A stretch of 38,977 bases of DNA from Candidatus Dadabacteria bacterium. Lineage in GTDB: Bacteria; Desulfobacterota_D; UBA1144; Nemesobacterales; UBA2774. The DNA lies in NCBI GenBank assembly GCA_004356555.1, contig SMWY01000091.1:1-38977 (forward strand), written 5' to 3'. The notes beneath the pieces were generated by a model. The model was not told the DNA's origin. It searched no databases and saw nothing but the letters and a program-made list of their open reading frames with translations. A program made the translations under genes and the position numbers. Shown here one piece after another: positions 10,343 through 20,738 of the stretch (its first letter is position 1; the number at the start of each line of letters is the position of its first letter).

Positions 10343-10864
10343 ATGAAACCTACCCGTCTTAAAATCAGCGTAAGCCAGGATGGACTCCTTCCGCAAGAAA
10401 CGGCAGAAATAGCAACTTTGGATTTTCCGACACTACCTAAGAAACTACTTACAGCTCTTAGTTTTGAACGTGTTGATTCCAATACCTATGTGGGAGTACT
10501 TCCAGTATTTATAAATTTGGGGGAGAAGGAACAGGAGATAGAAATTGAACTAGGCGTAACTCTTCCGGAGATGAGAAAGAAAATAATTGAGATTGTTAAA
10601 ACTCCAGCAAGATTGATTGCTGCAGCACAAGATAAGAAAATAGCCCGCTCAAAAGCTGCTAAAAAGAAAGAGTCAATAAAACAGGCTGCTGCAGCAAAAG
10701 AAAAAGCCACCACTGCTAAAAAGTCGGCATCAGGTCTAAAGAAACCTTCTACTGCAAAAACAGCAAGTAAAACCAAGACAGGCACAGCCAAAGTAAGTAC
10801 TACAAAGACAAAAACAAAAACGAAAGCAAAAGCAACATCAACTAAAACGAAAAGAACAAAATAA
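10343..10864 (+). CDS. Uncharacterised protein with a short N-terminal domain and a lysine/alanine/threonine-rich histone-H1-like tail
   Basis: ATG at 10343 has a GAGGG SD at 10333-10337; the track's GTG at 10331 lies within this SD region. Tail AAKKKESIKQAAAAKEKATTAKKSASGLKKPSTAKTASKTKTGTAKVSTTKTKTKTKAKATSTKTKRTK. Confidence 0.85.
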   Translation: MKPTRLKISVSQDGLLPQETAEIATLDFPTLPKKLLTALSFERVDSNTYVGVLPVFINLGEKEQEIEIELGVTLPEMRKKIIEIVKTPARLIAAAQDKKIARSKAAKKKESIKQAAAAKEKATTAKKSASGLKKPSTAKTASKTKTGTAKVSTTKTKTKTKAKATSTKTKRTK

Positions 10865-10876
10865 GGATAATACGGA

Positions 10877-12352
10877 ATGAGCAATGAAAACGTTCTAGAA
10901 TGCCTAACATTCGACGATGTTCTTTTAGTGCCTGCTTATTCTGAAATTTTGCCTAATGAAGTTGATACTTCCACTCACTTAACTCCCAATATAAAGCTTA
11001 ATATACCTATCCTAAGTGCTGCTATGGATACCGTAACTGAATCCAAAACCGCAATTGCGCTTGCCCAAGAAGGCGGGATAGGGATTATTCACAGAAATAT
11101 GGATATTGCCGGGCAGACGGCAGAGGTAAATAAAGTAAAGAAGTATGAAAGTGGAATGATCGTTAATCCACTTACGGTTCGTCCTAATCACACTGTTAAA
11201 GAAGCTCTAGACATAATGCTAAGTCAGAACATTACGGGTCTTCCTGTTACAAAGGAAAATGAAATTCTACTTGGCATTGTGACTTTCAGAGACTTAAGAT
11301 TTGAAAAGAACCTGGATTTTAAAGTAAAACAAATTATGACTCCCAAAAAGAGGTTAGTAACTGTAAGGGAGGGAACAAGCCTAGAAGAGGCAAAAGAACT
11401 ACTCCACAAATTTAGAATAGAAAAACTTCCCGTAGTCAATGAAGAATTTAGGCTCTGTGGCCTGATTACAATGAAGGATATAGAAAAAATTGAAAAGTAT
11501 CCTACTGCATGTAAGGACAGTATGGGGAGGCTCAGATGCGGGGCGGCTATAGGGGTGGGTCCCGATAGAGAGGAAAGAATCGAGTCACTTCTAAAAGTAG
11601 GCTGTGACGTCATTGTAATTGATACCGCTCATGGACATTCAAAAAAAGTCCTCGACACGGTGGCTTCTACAAAATCTAACTTTCCCGGACTTGAATTAAT
11701 TGCAGGAAATATTGGAACTGGAGAAGGTGCTGAGGCCATGATAAAAGCTGGGGCAGATGCTCTAAAGGTAGGAGTTGGTCCGGGATCAATATGTACTACA
11801 AGAATTATTGCCGGTATAGGGGTTCCACAAATATCTGCAATTCAAGATGTTACTAAAATAGCAAATAAGCATGATAAACCTATAATTGCTGACGGTGGTA
11901 TAAAATTCTCAGGAGACATCGCTAAAGCAATCGCAGCTGGGGCAAATTCGGTTATGATCGGGAACTTATTCGCCGGAACAGATGAGGCACCAGGAGAAGT
12001 AATACTTTTTCAGGGCAGAACCTACAAAGTCTATCGGGGAATGGGATCAATAGAAGCTATGAAGAAAGGAAGCAGAGACAGATATGCTCAGAACGTGGGT
12101 GACGAAATGATAGACACCAAATTAGTCCCTGAAGGGATTGAAGGAAGAATACCCTTTAGAGGGCCTATTGGCGGCATGATCTATCAACTTATTGGCGGCC
12201 TCAGAGCAGGTATGGGATACACGGGCTGTAAAACGATAAAAGAGTTAAGTACAGAAGCTAAATTCATAAAAGTTACAATGGCCGGGCTTAGAGAAGGCCA
12301 CGTACACGATGTGATCATAACTAAAGAAGCTCCAAATTACAGAATTGAATGA
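10877..12352 (+). CDS. guaB: Inosine-5'-monophosphate dehydrogenase
   Basis: [20 protein letters not shown]-domain region, [57 protein letters not shown]. Confidence 0.98.
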   Translation: MSNENVLECLTFDDVLLVPAYSEILPNEVDTSTHLTPNIKLNIPILSAAMDTVTESKTAIALAQEGGIGIIHRNMDIAGQTAEVNKVKKYESGMIVNPLTVRPNHTVKEALDIMLSQNITGLPVTKENEILLGIVTFRDLRFEKNLDFKVKQIMTPKKRLVTVREGTSLEEAKELLHKFRIEKLPVVNEEFRLCGLITMKDIEKIEKYPTACKDSMGRLRCGAAIGVGPDREERIESLLKVGCDVIVIDTAHGHSKKVLDTVASTKSNFPGLELIAGNIGTGEGAEAMIKAGADALKVGVGPGSICTTRIIAGIGVPQISAIQDVTKIANKHDKPIIADGGIKFSGDIAKAIAAGANSVMIGNLFAGTDEAPGEVILFQGRTYKVYRGMGSIEAMKKGSRDRYAQNVGDEMIDTKLVPEGIEGRIPFRGPIGGMIYQLIGGLRAGMGYTGCKTIKELSTEAKFIKVTMAGLREGHVHDVIITKEAPNYRIE

Positions 12353-12422
12353 TCGGCAGCATTTCCTTGTATTTAAGTGCGGTCATTCTTACTTTAAACT
12401 TTTTCACAACTAAAATTAGAAA

Positions 12423-13955
12423 ATGCATGATAAAATATTAGTCCTTGATTTCGGCTCTCAATATACACAGCTTATCGCTAGGAGAATACGTGAACTTGGT
12501 GTTTACTCCGAAATCAAGCCTTTTAATACTCCCTTGAACGATATCAAAGAAGCTTTTCCTAAAGCCATCATATTCTCTGGCGGGCCGGCCAGTGTTTGGG
12601 ATAAGGATTCCCCTTCTATAGATTCGGAAATATTCAACATGCAAATCCCTATATTAGGCATTTGTTATGGGATGCAAATCACAGTTCATTTACTGGGAGG
12701 AAAAGTAGAACGTTCAGATAGGCGCGAATTCGGCCCTGCAAAGCTTAAGATAATAGATAATTCTGATTTGTTAGCCGGGATACCGGATGGAAGTGATATA
12801 TGGATGTCACACGGCGACCATGTACTGGAACTCCCCGAGGGATTTACCGCTATAGCTGCAAGCGATAACTCACCTGTAGCCGCTGTTAAAAACGAGAACC
12901 TTAAAATGTACTGTACCCAGTTTCATCCGGAGGTTGTTCACACTGAGTTCGGAAAGGAGATATTGTCCAATTTTGTATTTAATATATCCGGATGTAAGAG
13001 TACCTGGACATCTAAATCGTTTGCCGAGACTTCAATAAAGGATATCAGGGAAAAAGTGGGTTCCTCAAAAGTAATATGCGGACTTTCTGGCGGTGTTGAT
13101 TCAGCAGTTGCCGCAGTAATTATACAACACGCGATTATGGACAACCTTTATTGCATATTCGTAGACACTGGGCTCTTGAGATTTAATGAGGCAGCTGAAG
13201 TTGTTGAATCTTTTAAACATATGGGGTTTAATCTGATCCATGTTGATGCTAAAGACAGGTTCTTTAAAAAGCTCAGTGGGGTATCTGATCCGGAAAAAAA
13301 GAGAAAAATAATTGGTGAAGAATTTATAAATGTATTTGACGAGGAAGCTTCTAAAATCGAGGGTGCGGAATTTCTGGCGCAAGGAACTCTATATCCAGAT
13401 GTTATAGAAAGTGTAAGCGTTAAAGGTCCTTCAGCAACAATAAAATCTCATCATAATGTAGGCGGACTCCCAGAGAAAATGAAGCTCAAATTAGTTGAAC
13501 CTCTCAGGGAGCTTTTTAAAGATGAAGTAAGAGCTGTTGGTTTCGAGCTTGGTATTCCAGAAAATATACTTAACCGTCACCCTTTTCCGGGCCCAGGACT
13601 TGCGATAAGAATTATGGGTGAAATAGAAGAAGATAGGGTTGAGATTCTAAGGCTCGCAGACCATATTTTCATAGATGAAATCAAAAAGGCCGGCATATAT
13701 GACGAAATTTGGCAAGCCTTTTGTGTATATCTTCCGATAAAAACTGTAGGTGTAATGGGTGATGAAAGGACATATGAAGATGTGATTTCACTTAGAGCTG
13801 TTACGAGCTTAGATGGAATGACAGCAAATTGGGCCCGTATTCCATATGATGTTTTAGAGAAAACTTCTGTAAGAATAATAAATGAAGTAAAAGGAATTAA
13901 CCGAGTTGTTTACGATATATCAACAAAACCACCAAGCACTATAGAATGGGAATAA
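12423..13955 (+). CDS. guaA: GMP synthase (glutamine-hydrolysing)
   Basis: [69 protein letters not shown]-terminus. Confidence 0.98.
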   Translation: MHDKILVLDFGSQYTQLIARRIRELGVYSEIKPFNTPLNDIKEAFPKAIIFSGGPASVWDKDSPSIDSEIFNMQIPILGICYGMQITVHLLGGKVERSDRREFGPAKLKIIDNSDLLAGIPDGSDIWMSHGDHVLELPEGFTAIAASDNSPVAAVKNENLKMYCTQFHPEVVHTEFGKEILSNFVFNISGCKSTWTSKSFAETSIKDIREKVGSSKVICGLSGGVDSAVAAVIIQHAIMDNLYCIFVDTGLLRFNEAAEVVESFKHMGFNLIHVDAKDRFFKKLSGVSDPEKKRKIIGEEFINVFDEEASKIEGAEFLAQGTLYPDVIESVSVKGPSATIKSHHNVGGLPEKMKLKLVEPLRELFKDEVRAVGFELGIPENILNRHPFPGPGLAIRIMGEIEEDRVEILRLADHIFIDEIKKAGIYDEIWQAFCVYLPIKTVGVMGDERTYEDVISLRAVTSLDGMTANWARIPYDVLEKTSVRIINEVKGINRVVYDISTKPPSTIEWE

Positions 13956-13966
13956 AATTCCGAAAA

Positions 13967-14176
13967 TCAATTCACCGGTTTTTTAAATATTCCAAACTCT
14001 CCGGTTATAGACACAAGTTCCCAAGATTCTTTACCAAGCTCGTTTAAGGTTTCCTCCATTCCTTGACCCATTGTTGCCCTTCTTGCGCCTGCTGCTTCTT
14101 TTGACACCGCTATGTCGTGATCATTACTCTCTTGGAACAGCGAATTTACTGATACAACTTTATAATCCCATTTCAT
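13967..14176 (-). CDS. DUF4177-like small protein
   Basis: MKWDYKVVSVNSLF...LNELGKESWELVSITGEFGIFKKP resembles the DUF4177 pattern; ATG overlaps the upstream gene's stop. Confidence 0.75.
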   Translation of the reverse strand: MKWDYKVVSVNSLFQESNDHDIAVSKEAAGARRATMGQGMEETLNELGKESWELVSITGEFGIFKKPVN

Positions 14177-14376
14177 TCGGATATTTCCTCTTCGACTTGA
14201 TCAAGTTCTTCTTCAGAGCTTACCTCATCTTCCTCTATGACAAGGGGCTCTCCTTTTTCCTCTACATCAGGAAGACTTGCCAGATGTTTTTCATAATCCT
14301 TCTTGGAAAGCTTGCCTTCTAGAATATTCCTTTCCACTATTCTTACCTCATATAAAAACTCGTCTTTTTTGCTCAT
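14173..14376 (-). CDS. Small hypothetical protein (basic N-terminal half, acidic C-terminus)
   Basis: The MSKKDEFLYEVRIVERNILEGKLSKKDYEKHLASLPDVEEK start at 14376 is preceded by GGAGGTTTTATA (strong SD). The track's longer start at 14409 is less likely. Four-nt ATGA-type overlap with the next gene. Confidence 0.75.
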   Translation of the reverse strand: MSKKDEFLYEVRIVERNILEGKLSKKDYEKHLASLPDVEEKGEPLVIEEDEVSSEEELDQVEEEISE

Positions 14377-14515
14377 TATAAAACCTCCGGGAAAACTTAG
14401 GATACCCAATGAACTGGGTTTCGCAATCTACAATCTATTAACTTTTAGTATAAATGTGATTTACTTCTCCGTTCCAATTTAATCACTTTTAATTCTATTT
14501 CAATATATTAGACAC

Positions 14516-15442
14516 CTAAGATTTTGGCTTCAAATTAAACCAATCCCATGTGTTTTGAATACCCTCTGTCAACTGTACACTCGGGGTCCAACTCAATATC
14601 TTTTCAGCATATTTCACATCTAGACTTATACTCTGCACTTCTCCTAGTCTAGCATCCCCATATTCAACTTGAAAATCGGCCCCAGATGAATTTTTAAGCT
14701 CAGCAATCAAATCATTTACAGAAGTTTCAACCTCGGTCCCAATATTGTAACTGCCAACCGGTGCACTTAGACTTAGGAGATTAGCTTTTGCCACGTCCTC
14801 TACATAAACATAATCCCTTGTTTGACTACCGTCTCCAAAAATCGTGCACGGCATTCCTGAAAGAATACGACTGCAGAATATCGCAATAACCCCTGCCTCA
14901 CCGTGAGGATTTTGGCGGGGACCGTAGACATTTGCATATCTCAAAGCTACATATTCAAAACCATGTACGTAATTATAGTAGCCAAGGTACTTTTCAATCG
15001 CGTATTTAGATGTTCCATATGGAGAGATAGGAAAGGGCTCCGTTTTCTCATCGGCGGGTATATCTTCGGGCTCCCCATATATTGCACCCCCAGTAGAGGC
15101 AAAAATAAATTTCTTTACATCATGCCTTAAAGATGATTCTATAAGATGTAATGTGCCTATAATATTAATTTCGGCATCGTGCATGGGGTTGAGGACCGAC
15201 TTTCTTACATCTATCTGGGCTGCATGATGGTCTATAACATCAGGCTTAAAATCTGAGATGACTTTTTCGACCTTTTCTGAATCTCTAATATCGCATTTTA
15301 TAAATTCAGCGCCGTTAGGGATATTTTCTTCTCTACCAGTAGATAGATCATCAATAATGACGACCTCATGCCCTTCTTTAAGAAAGGTATCCACCACCCA
15401 AGAACCGATAAATCCCGCTCCGCCTGTTACAAGTATTTTCAT
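14516..15442 (-). CDS. NAD-dependent epimerase/dehydratase (UDP-glucose 4-epimerase-like SDR)
   Basis: KILVTGGAGFIGSWVVDTFL, YGTSKYAIEKYLGYYN, LRYANVYGPRQNPHGEAGVIAIF. Confidence 0.93.
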   Translation of the reverse strand: MKILVTGGAGFIGSWVVDTFLKEGHEVVIIDDLSTGREENIPNGAEFIKCDIRDSEKVEKVISDFKPDVIDHHAAQIDVRKSVLNPMHDAEINIIGTLHLIESSLRHDVKKFIFASTGGAIYGEPEDIPADEKTEPFPISPYGTSKYAIEKYLGYYNYVHGFEYVALRYANVYGPRQNPHGEAGVIAIFCSRILSGMPCTIFGDGSQTRDYVYVEDVAKANLLSLSAPVGSYNIGTEVETSVNDLIAELKNSSGADFQVEYGDARLGEVQSISLDVKYAEKILSWTPSVQLTEGIQNTWDWFNLKPKS

Positions 15443-15542
15443 TTATTAGTTCCCCGTAAATTATTTAGCTCTAAATAAGTACAATCTTTTATCGGTTAAA
15501 AAGTAAAGCTAATATTCACTACTATTGAATTTATTGTCAATC

Positions 15543-16538
15543 CTAAGGTGCAAGACCTTCTATGGTTTCTCTTACCATGTCGCGTGAGGTTTTAGGGGGG
15601 AAAAGAATAATAGGTAAATCGGCGCCGCTATCAATATACTGAGCGATCTTTGATCGTCCGGACTCAGCATTACCGCAGATTGATAAGGAGTTTACAATCT
15701 CATTGCTCACACCCTCAATAGCCCCACTCTTATCCCCTTTACTCCATCTATCTACTATCATATCAGCCTCAGCTTGAAATCCATAGCGAACCATAGCACT
15801 ATGATAAAAAGTACCCATACCCCCTACATAATATGCTATGTATTCTTTAATGATACTCTTTGCAAGATCCTCATCTTGAGACACAGCAGCGGGTATATAT
15901 GGACTTACCTCAATTTGCCCGGCATTCCTTCCTACTTTTTCGGCCCCCGATAATAGTTCCTTTTTACCACCTGCAAGATTCTCCGGAGGAACCAGAAATG
16001 GTATCCACCCATCGGCAATCTCACCGGTAAGCTTTATGTTTTTAGAACCCATGGCGGCTATGAAAATTGGTATGTTCTTTTTGATCGGCTTGAATTGGAG
16101 ACGGAAGTTCTTCAATTTGAAAATCTCCCCTTCATAATTAACCCTTTCGCTATTTAGAATCATACGGATGATTTCCACATATTCCCTAGTTCTCTGAAGT
16201 GGCTTTTCATAGGGCACCCCATGCCAATTCTCAATGACTACGGGTCCGCTTGTGCCTAGACCGAGAATTATACGACCATCTGATATTTCATCTAATGTAG
16301 CGACGGTCTGAGCTATCATGGCAGGTGTACGGCTATATACGGAGATTATTCCTGTGGCTAGTTTTATTCTTTTAGTGTGAGAGGCAAGAAGTCCGAGGAT
16401 TGAGAAAGCATCCCTACCCCACATCTCAGGAACCCAAATTGAGTCGTATCCGAGATCTTCAGCTAATTGTGCAATCTCTATAAGTTCCCCCTTTGTTATA
16501 TTGTTCCAATATGGGGTAACCAAACCGATCTTGCGCAT
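15543..16538 (-). CDS. LLM-class flavin/F420-dependent oxidoreductase
   Basis: LAEDLGYDSIWVPEMWGRDAFSILGLLASHTKRIKLATGI, TLDEISDGRIILGLGTSGP; looks like the F420-dependent branch. Confidence 0.9.
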   Translation of the reverse strand: MRKIGLVTPYWNNITKGELIEIAQLAEDLGYDSIWVPEMWGRDAFSILGLLASHTKRIKLATGIISVYSRTPAMIAQTVATLDEISDGRIILGLGTSGPVVIENWHGVPYEKPLQRTREYVEIIRMILNSERVNYEGEIFKLKNFRLQFKPIKKNIPIFIAAMGSKNIKLTGEIADGWIPFLVPPENLAGGKKELLSGAEKVGRNAGQIEVSPYIPAAVSQDEDLAKSIIKEYIAYYVGGMGTFYHSAMVRYGFQAEADMIVDRWSKGDKSGAIEGVSNEIVNSLSICGNAESGRSKIAQYIDSGADLPIILFPPKTSRDMVRETIEGLAP

Positions 16539-16609
16539 TTCATCTCTCCTTAATCAATAGAAGTTATAGATTGAACTGTGAGACCTTACAAGTGCTGAGA
16601 AGATAAGGC

Positions 16610-16635
16610 ATATTATAATATTGCTTATAATAAGC
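16610..16635. promoter_or_regulatory. Two adjacent palindromes in a divergent intergenic region, possible promoter/operator
   Basis: ATATTATAATAT (16610-16621) is a perfect 12-bp palindrome. GCTTATAATAAGC (16623-16635) is a 6+1+6 inverted repeat. Both contain TATAAT hexamers and lie between the LLM oxidoreductase (-) and the M29-like peptidase (+). Confidence 0.35.
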
Positions 16636-16667
16636 ACAAGGATTACGCAAAATCGGAGGCATCATAA

Positions 16668-17627
16668 ATGGATCAACTAAAGATAGCGGCAGAAATCGCA
16701 CTAAGTGATTGTATGGCAGTAAAAGAGGGGGAGAGGGTTCTTATAATAACTGACGAACCGGCAAGAAAAATAGGATATGTTCTTTGGGAAGCTGCTAAAG
16801 ACTTGGGAGCGCAGGCAATACTTACTGAAATAATGACACCTAAATCAAATGGGGAAGAGCCGCCGGAGCCGGTCGCGGAACTTATGAAGTTAGTAGATGT
16901 AATCCTTATCCCAACCTCAAAATCACTAAGTCATACAGACTCAAGAAGAGCAGCAAGCAAAGCAGGCGTTCGTATAGCAACCCTTCCAGGAATCACAGAG
17001 GATATGATGATAAGAACATTGAACGCCGACTATAAAGAGATAGCAAAAAAGAGTGATAAACTCGCTGAGATTATCAGCCAAGGATCAAATGTAAGAATTA
17101 CGACTGAAAAGGGAACTGATATTAATCTTGTAGTAAAAGGCAGAGAAGGACACTCGGACACGGGCTTAAATCATAACCCGGGAGATTTCAGCAACCTTCC
17201 CGCAGGGGAGGCATATGTAGCCCCTATGGAGGGAAAATCAGAAGGTTTTATAGTGTTTGATGGTTCTATGGCAGGAGTTGGCAAACTTTGTGGGGAAGTT
17301 ATAAATGTTAAAGTCGAAGAGGGATTTGCGACCGAAATAACAGGGGGAGCTGCAGGAGAAAAACTATATTCAATTATGGAGCCTTTCGGAAAGCTCGCAT
17401 TTAATCTTGCAGAACTTGGAATTGGAACTCACGATAAAGCTCAAATTACCGGAGATGTCCTTGAGGACGAGAAGGCAATAGGAACAGTGCATATAGCTTT
17501 TGGTGACAACAAAAGCATGGGCGGAACAATAAGAGTTGCAAGCCATCTTGACGGCGTCATTATGGAGCCTACGGTAAGTGTTGATGGAGAAACGATAATG
17601 GAGAAAGGTAAGTTTTTAATACTGTAA
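16668..17627 (+). CDS. M29-like (AmpS/aminopeptidase T type) short leucyl aminopeptidase family protein
   Basis: VKEGERVLIITDEPARKIGYVLWEAA, GREGHSDTGLNHNPGDFSNLPAGEAYVAPMEGKSEG, ELGIGTHDKAQITGDVLEDEKAIGTVHIAFGDNKSMGG; GGAGG SD. Confidence 0.85.
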   Translation: MDQLKIAAEIALSDCMAVKEGERVLIITDEPARKIGYVLWEAAKDLGAQAILTEIMTPKSNGEEPPEPVAELMKLVDVILIPTSKSLSHTDSRRAASKAGVRIATLPGITEDMMIRTLNADYKEIAKKSDKLAEIISQGSNVRITTEKGTDINLVVKGREGHSDTGLNHNPGDFSNLPAGEAYVAPMEGKSEGFIVFDGSMAGVGKLCGEVINVKVEEGFATEITGGAAGEKLYSIMEPFGKLAFNLAELGIGTHDKAQITGDVLEDEKAIGTVHIAFGDNKSMGGTIRVASHLDGVIMEPTVSVDGETIMEKGKFLIL

Positions 17628-17666
17628 AATAACAAAACTAAAAGGCAATGTGGTAAATTTAATCAA

Positions 17667-19916
17667 ATGGAGACTGTAATCAACCGCTTTGTTTTACTAA
17701 ACCCTCCAAGTGTTTTTGAAGGAATTCTATTTTTCCTTTTATTGATTTTAGTACTTTACGGATCTTTTCGGAGTACCAAACACTTAGCCGGCTCTAAAAA
17801 AAGAGCTACCCTTATTTCCCTTCATTTATTATCGTTCCTATTAATAATATTCATTTTATTCAACCCCGGATTTAAGGTTGAACATTACAAGGAAGAAAAA
17901 AGGAACCTGGCTGTTTTGGTTGATAGTACATGGAGTATGAACCTTCCCGGGGATAGGGACGGAAATGTACGAACTGAGAAAGTAAAAAATTATTTAGAAC
18001 AAAATAATGACTTCCTCTCTCAAATGGAAAAGAATTTCTATGTTGAATATTTCTTCTTTGATCAAGAGCTAAAACCTACCTCACTTGATTCAATTCTTAA
18101 AAACGAACCTCTGGGCACTAAAACCAAAATCGGCAAGGTATTAGAGGAACTAATAGACAAGAAAAATAAAGGGGGGCTCGACGTAGCAATAATCATTTCA
18201 GACGGCGCTGACAATGATGGATCAACAAACATGTATGACAGGCTAAAAGGTATAGATCTCATAATTAATACAGTGAGCCCGGTTACAGTAGATAGTATGA
18301 ATGATGTGTGGATAGACGATATAATTTCAAGCGAAGTAGCCTTCCTTAGATACCCTTTTTCAATCGAGGTGGTAATAAAAACAAGCAGACCGGAAAACTT
18401 TAAAATACCCGTAACACTCTATAAAGAAGATAAATTAATGTCTATAAAAGAGGCTTCTATAAACCCCGAATCAAAAGAGGCAAGAGTAAAGTTTGAAATA
18501 AATCCCTTATCACTTGGGCGAAAAATTTACACTGTATACATCCCCGTATTATCTGAAGAACTTATAACCGAAAACAATCAAAAGTCCTTCTTCACAGATG
18601 TTATTATTAACAAAATCCGCGTTCTTCACGTAGCCGGAAGCCCTTCATGGGACGTAAAATTTCTAAGGAAGGCACTCAAAAGAAACCCAAATATTGACCT
18701 TGTATCCTTCTTTATTCTAAGAGACCCTTCAGACCTTGTATTCGCCTCGGAAAGAGAACTAAGCTTAATACCTTTCCCTGTTAATGAGATATTCAGCAAG
18801 GAACTAGACACCTTTGATGTCGTAATATTCCAGAATTTCCATTTTCAACCCTACGGAATCTTCGGATTCCACCTGAAGAATTTAAAAGACTATGTTTCAA
18901 AGGACGGCGGCGCATTCCTTATGATTGGCGGTAGCAACAGTTTTAACAGCGGGGATTACGGGAGGACCTTAATTTCAGATATTTTGCCGGTCGAACTGGA
19001 CTACTTACCCACAACTCTATCTGAAACAATAAGTAACCAAGAATTCCACCCTGAACTCACCGCTATTGGAAAAAACCATCCGATTACAAGAATTGTCCCA
19101 AATAAAGATGAAAATGAAAGGCACTGGAAAAAAATGCCGGAACTTGAAGGACTAAATATCGTTCAGGGATTAAACCAATCAGCTATGTCATTATTAAAAA
19201 CTCCTGATGGACAGTCAATATTAGCTATTGAAAATGTAGATTTCGGAAAGGTTGCAGCGTTTATGTCTGATTCATCCTGGAAATGGAATTTTGTCCTGGG
19301 GAGTGAAGGCAATGTGTCTCCTCATTATGAAAAGTTTTGGAACAGGTTATTTCTATGGTTTCTAAATGACCCTGAATTAAAAGATATTAGGGTAAAAACG
19401 GATAAGCCAATTTATAATCCGGGAGAAAATGCTAAAATAGAAATTTCGACACTAGGAGATGATTTGAATAATCAAAAAGCCCTACCCCTACTGATTTATC
19501 CAAACGGCATGGAGAACGAAATCGAATTAGAGAAAACTTCTTACAATAGATTGATCGGTAAGGTACAGGTTGGAGGAAGCGGAATTCATAAAATATCGGT
19601 AAACCCAGGTACTGACTCAAGTCTATATAATGATTTAAATGTGAGCGAGACGATTTTTATTGTCGAACCTCCTGAAAATGAAGTACGGGGCCCTACTGCA
19701 AACAACAATATCTTACAATCCCTGGCCGAGAGAACTGGGGGAAAATACATAACTACAGATGACAGACTTGAGAACCTTAAAATTGATACATCTAAAAAGA
19801 AAACAATAACAGGTTATAAAACAATGAGGTTCTGGGATAATCCCCTGACTTTTGTAGTGCTCCTGGGTCTGTTATCATCAGAATGGCTATTAAGAAGAAG
19901 ATGGGGACTAAAGTAG
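17667..19916 (+). CDS. Large membrane protein with VWA-like and class-I glutamine-amidotransferase-like domains
   Basis: Two N-terminal TM segments; VWA-like LAVLVDSTWSMNLPGD and VAIIISDGADNDGS; GATase-like GGAFLMIGGSNSFNSGDYGRTLISDILPVEL; C-terminal TM. Confidence 0.8.
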   Translation: METVINRFVLLNPPSVFEGILFFLLLILVLYGSFRSTKHLAGSKKRATLISLHLLSFLLIIFILFNPGFKVEHYKEEKRNLAVLVDSTWSMNLPGDRDGNVRTEKVKNYLEQNNDFLSQMEKNFYVEYFFFDQELKPTSLDSILKNEPLGTKTKIGKVLEELIDKKNKGGLDVAIIISDGADNDGSTNMYDRLKGIDLIINTVSPVTVDSMNDVWIDDIISSEVAFLRYPFSIEVVIKTSRPENFKIPVTLYKEDKLMSIKEASINPESKEARVKFEINPLSLGRKIYTVYIPVLSEELITENNQKSFFTDVIINKIRVLHVAGSPSWDVKFLRKALKRNPNIDLVSFFILRDPSDLVFASERELSLIPFPVNEIFSKELDTFDVVIFQNFHFQPYGIFGFHLKNLKDYVSKDGGAFLMIGGSNSFNSGDYGRTLISDILPVELDYLPTTLSETISNQEFHPELTAIGKNHPITRIVPNKDENERHWKKMPELEGLNIVQGLNQSAMSLLKTPDGQSILAIENVDFGKVAAFMSDSSWKWNFVLGSEGNVSPHYEKFWNRLFLWFLNDPELKDIRVKTDKPIYNPGENAKIEISTLGDDLNNQKALPLLIYPNGMENEIELEKTSYNRLIGKVQVGGSGIHKISVNPGTDSSLYNDLNVSETIFIVEPPENEVRGPTANNNILQSLAERTGGKYITTDDRLENLKIDTSKKKTITGYKTMRFWDNPLTFVVLLGLLSSEWLLRRRWGLK

Positions 19917-19973
19917 TCATAAATGACCTGGTAACATATTGCTATAGTTCATATAAATATTGGAGAGATAAGA

Positions 19974-20738
19974 ATGTTACTTGCTGTAGACATAGGGAAT
20001 ACAAACATAGTTTTTGGCTTATTTGAAGGGGATGAGATTAAGAGTCACTGGAGGATAGGCAGTGATAAATCCAGAACCTCCGACGAATATGGTGTTCTGT
20101 TCAAGAAGTTAATAGAGATTAAGGAAATAGACACCGATCAAATAAAAGGAGCCGCTATTTCATGCGTCGTTCCTACTCTTCTTGAAACCATATTAGACGC
20201 AATTAATACCTACTTTGGCGTAGACCCGATCATTGTAGGTCCCGGTATAAAAACCGGGATGCCTATTCTATACCATAACCCAAAAGAAGTGGGAGCAGAC
20301 CGTATAGTAAACGGTGTAAGCGCCTATGAAAAATTCCATAAGAGCGTAATAGTAGTTGATTTCGGCACTGCAACTACTTTTGATTGTATATCCGATAAAG
20401 GCGAATATATAGGCGGAGTAATCACCCCGGGACTACATATTTCTGCAGAAGCCCTTTACCAACATGCATCAAAACTCCCAAGGGTTGAGATTATCAAACC
20501 TGATAATGTAATAGGAAAAACAACCGTTGAAAGTATTCAATCCGGGCTTGTGCACGGATACGCAGGGCTCGTAGACGGTATAGTCAAAAAAATAAAAGCA
20601 GAATTGAAAACCGATCCTAAAGTCATAGCTACAGGCGGGTCTGCTGAGCTCATAGCAAAAGAGAGTGAAACGATTGAATCTGTCGATGATTTTCTTACCT
20701 TACATGGACTAAAGCTCATCTATGAAAGAAACCTTTAA
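19974..20738 (+). CDS. coaX: Type III pantothenate kinase
   Basis: LLAVDIGNTNIVFGLFEGDE, GADRIVNGVSAYEK, VVDFGTATTFDCIS, GGVITPGLHISAEAL. Confidence 0.97.
   Translation: MLLAVDIGNTNIVFGLFEGDEIKSHWRIGSDKSRTSDEYGVLFKKLIEIKEIDTDQIKGAAISCVVPTLLETILDAINTYFGVDPIIVGPGIKTGMPILYHNPKEVGADRIVNGVSAYEKFHKSVIVVDFGTATTFDCISDKGEYIGGVITPGLHISAEALYQHASKLPRVEIIKPDNVIGKTTVESIQSGLVHGYAGLVDGIVKKIKAELKTDPKVIATGGSAELIAKESETIESVDDFLTLHGLKLIYERNL

Noticed and set aside
10865-10876. Purine riboswitch upstream of guaB
   Set aside because: The spacer is only 12 nt, too short for an aptamer.
10486-10884. 132-aa hydrophobic minus-strand ORF (FAFVFVFVFVV...)
   Set aside because: Exact complement of the lysine/threonine-rich tail codons; an artefact of the repeat composition, not a membrane protein.
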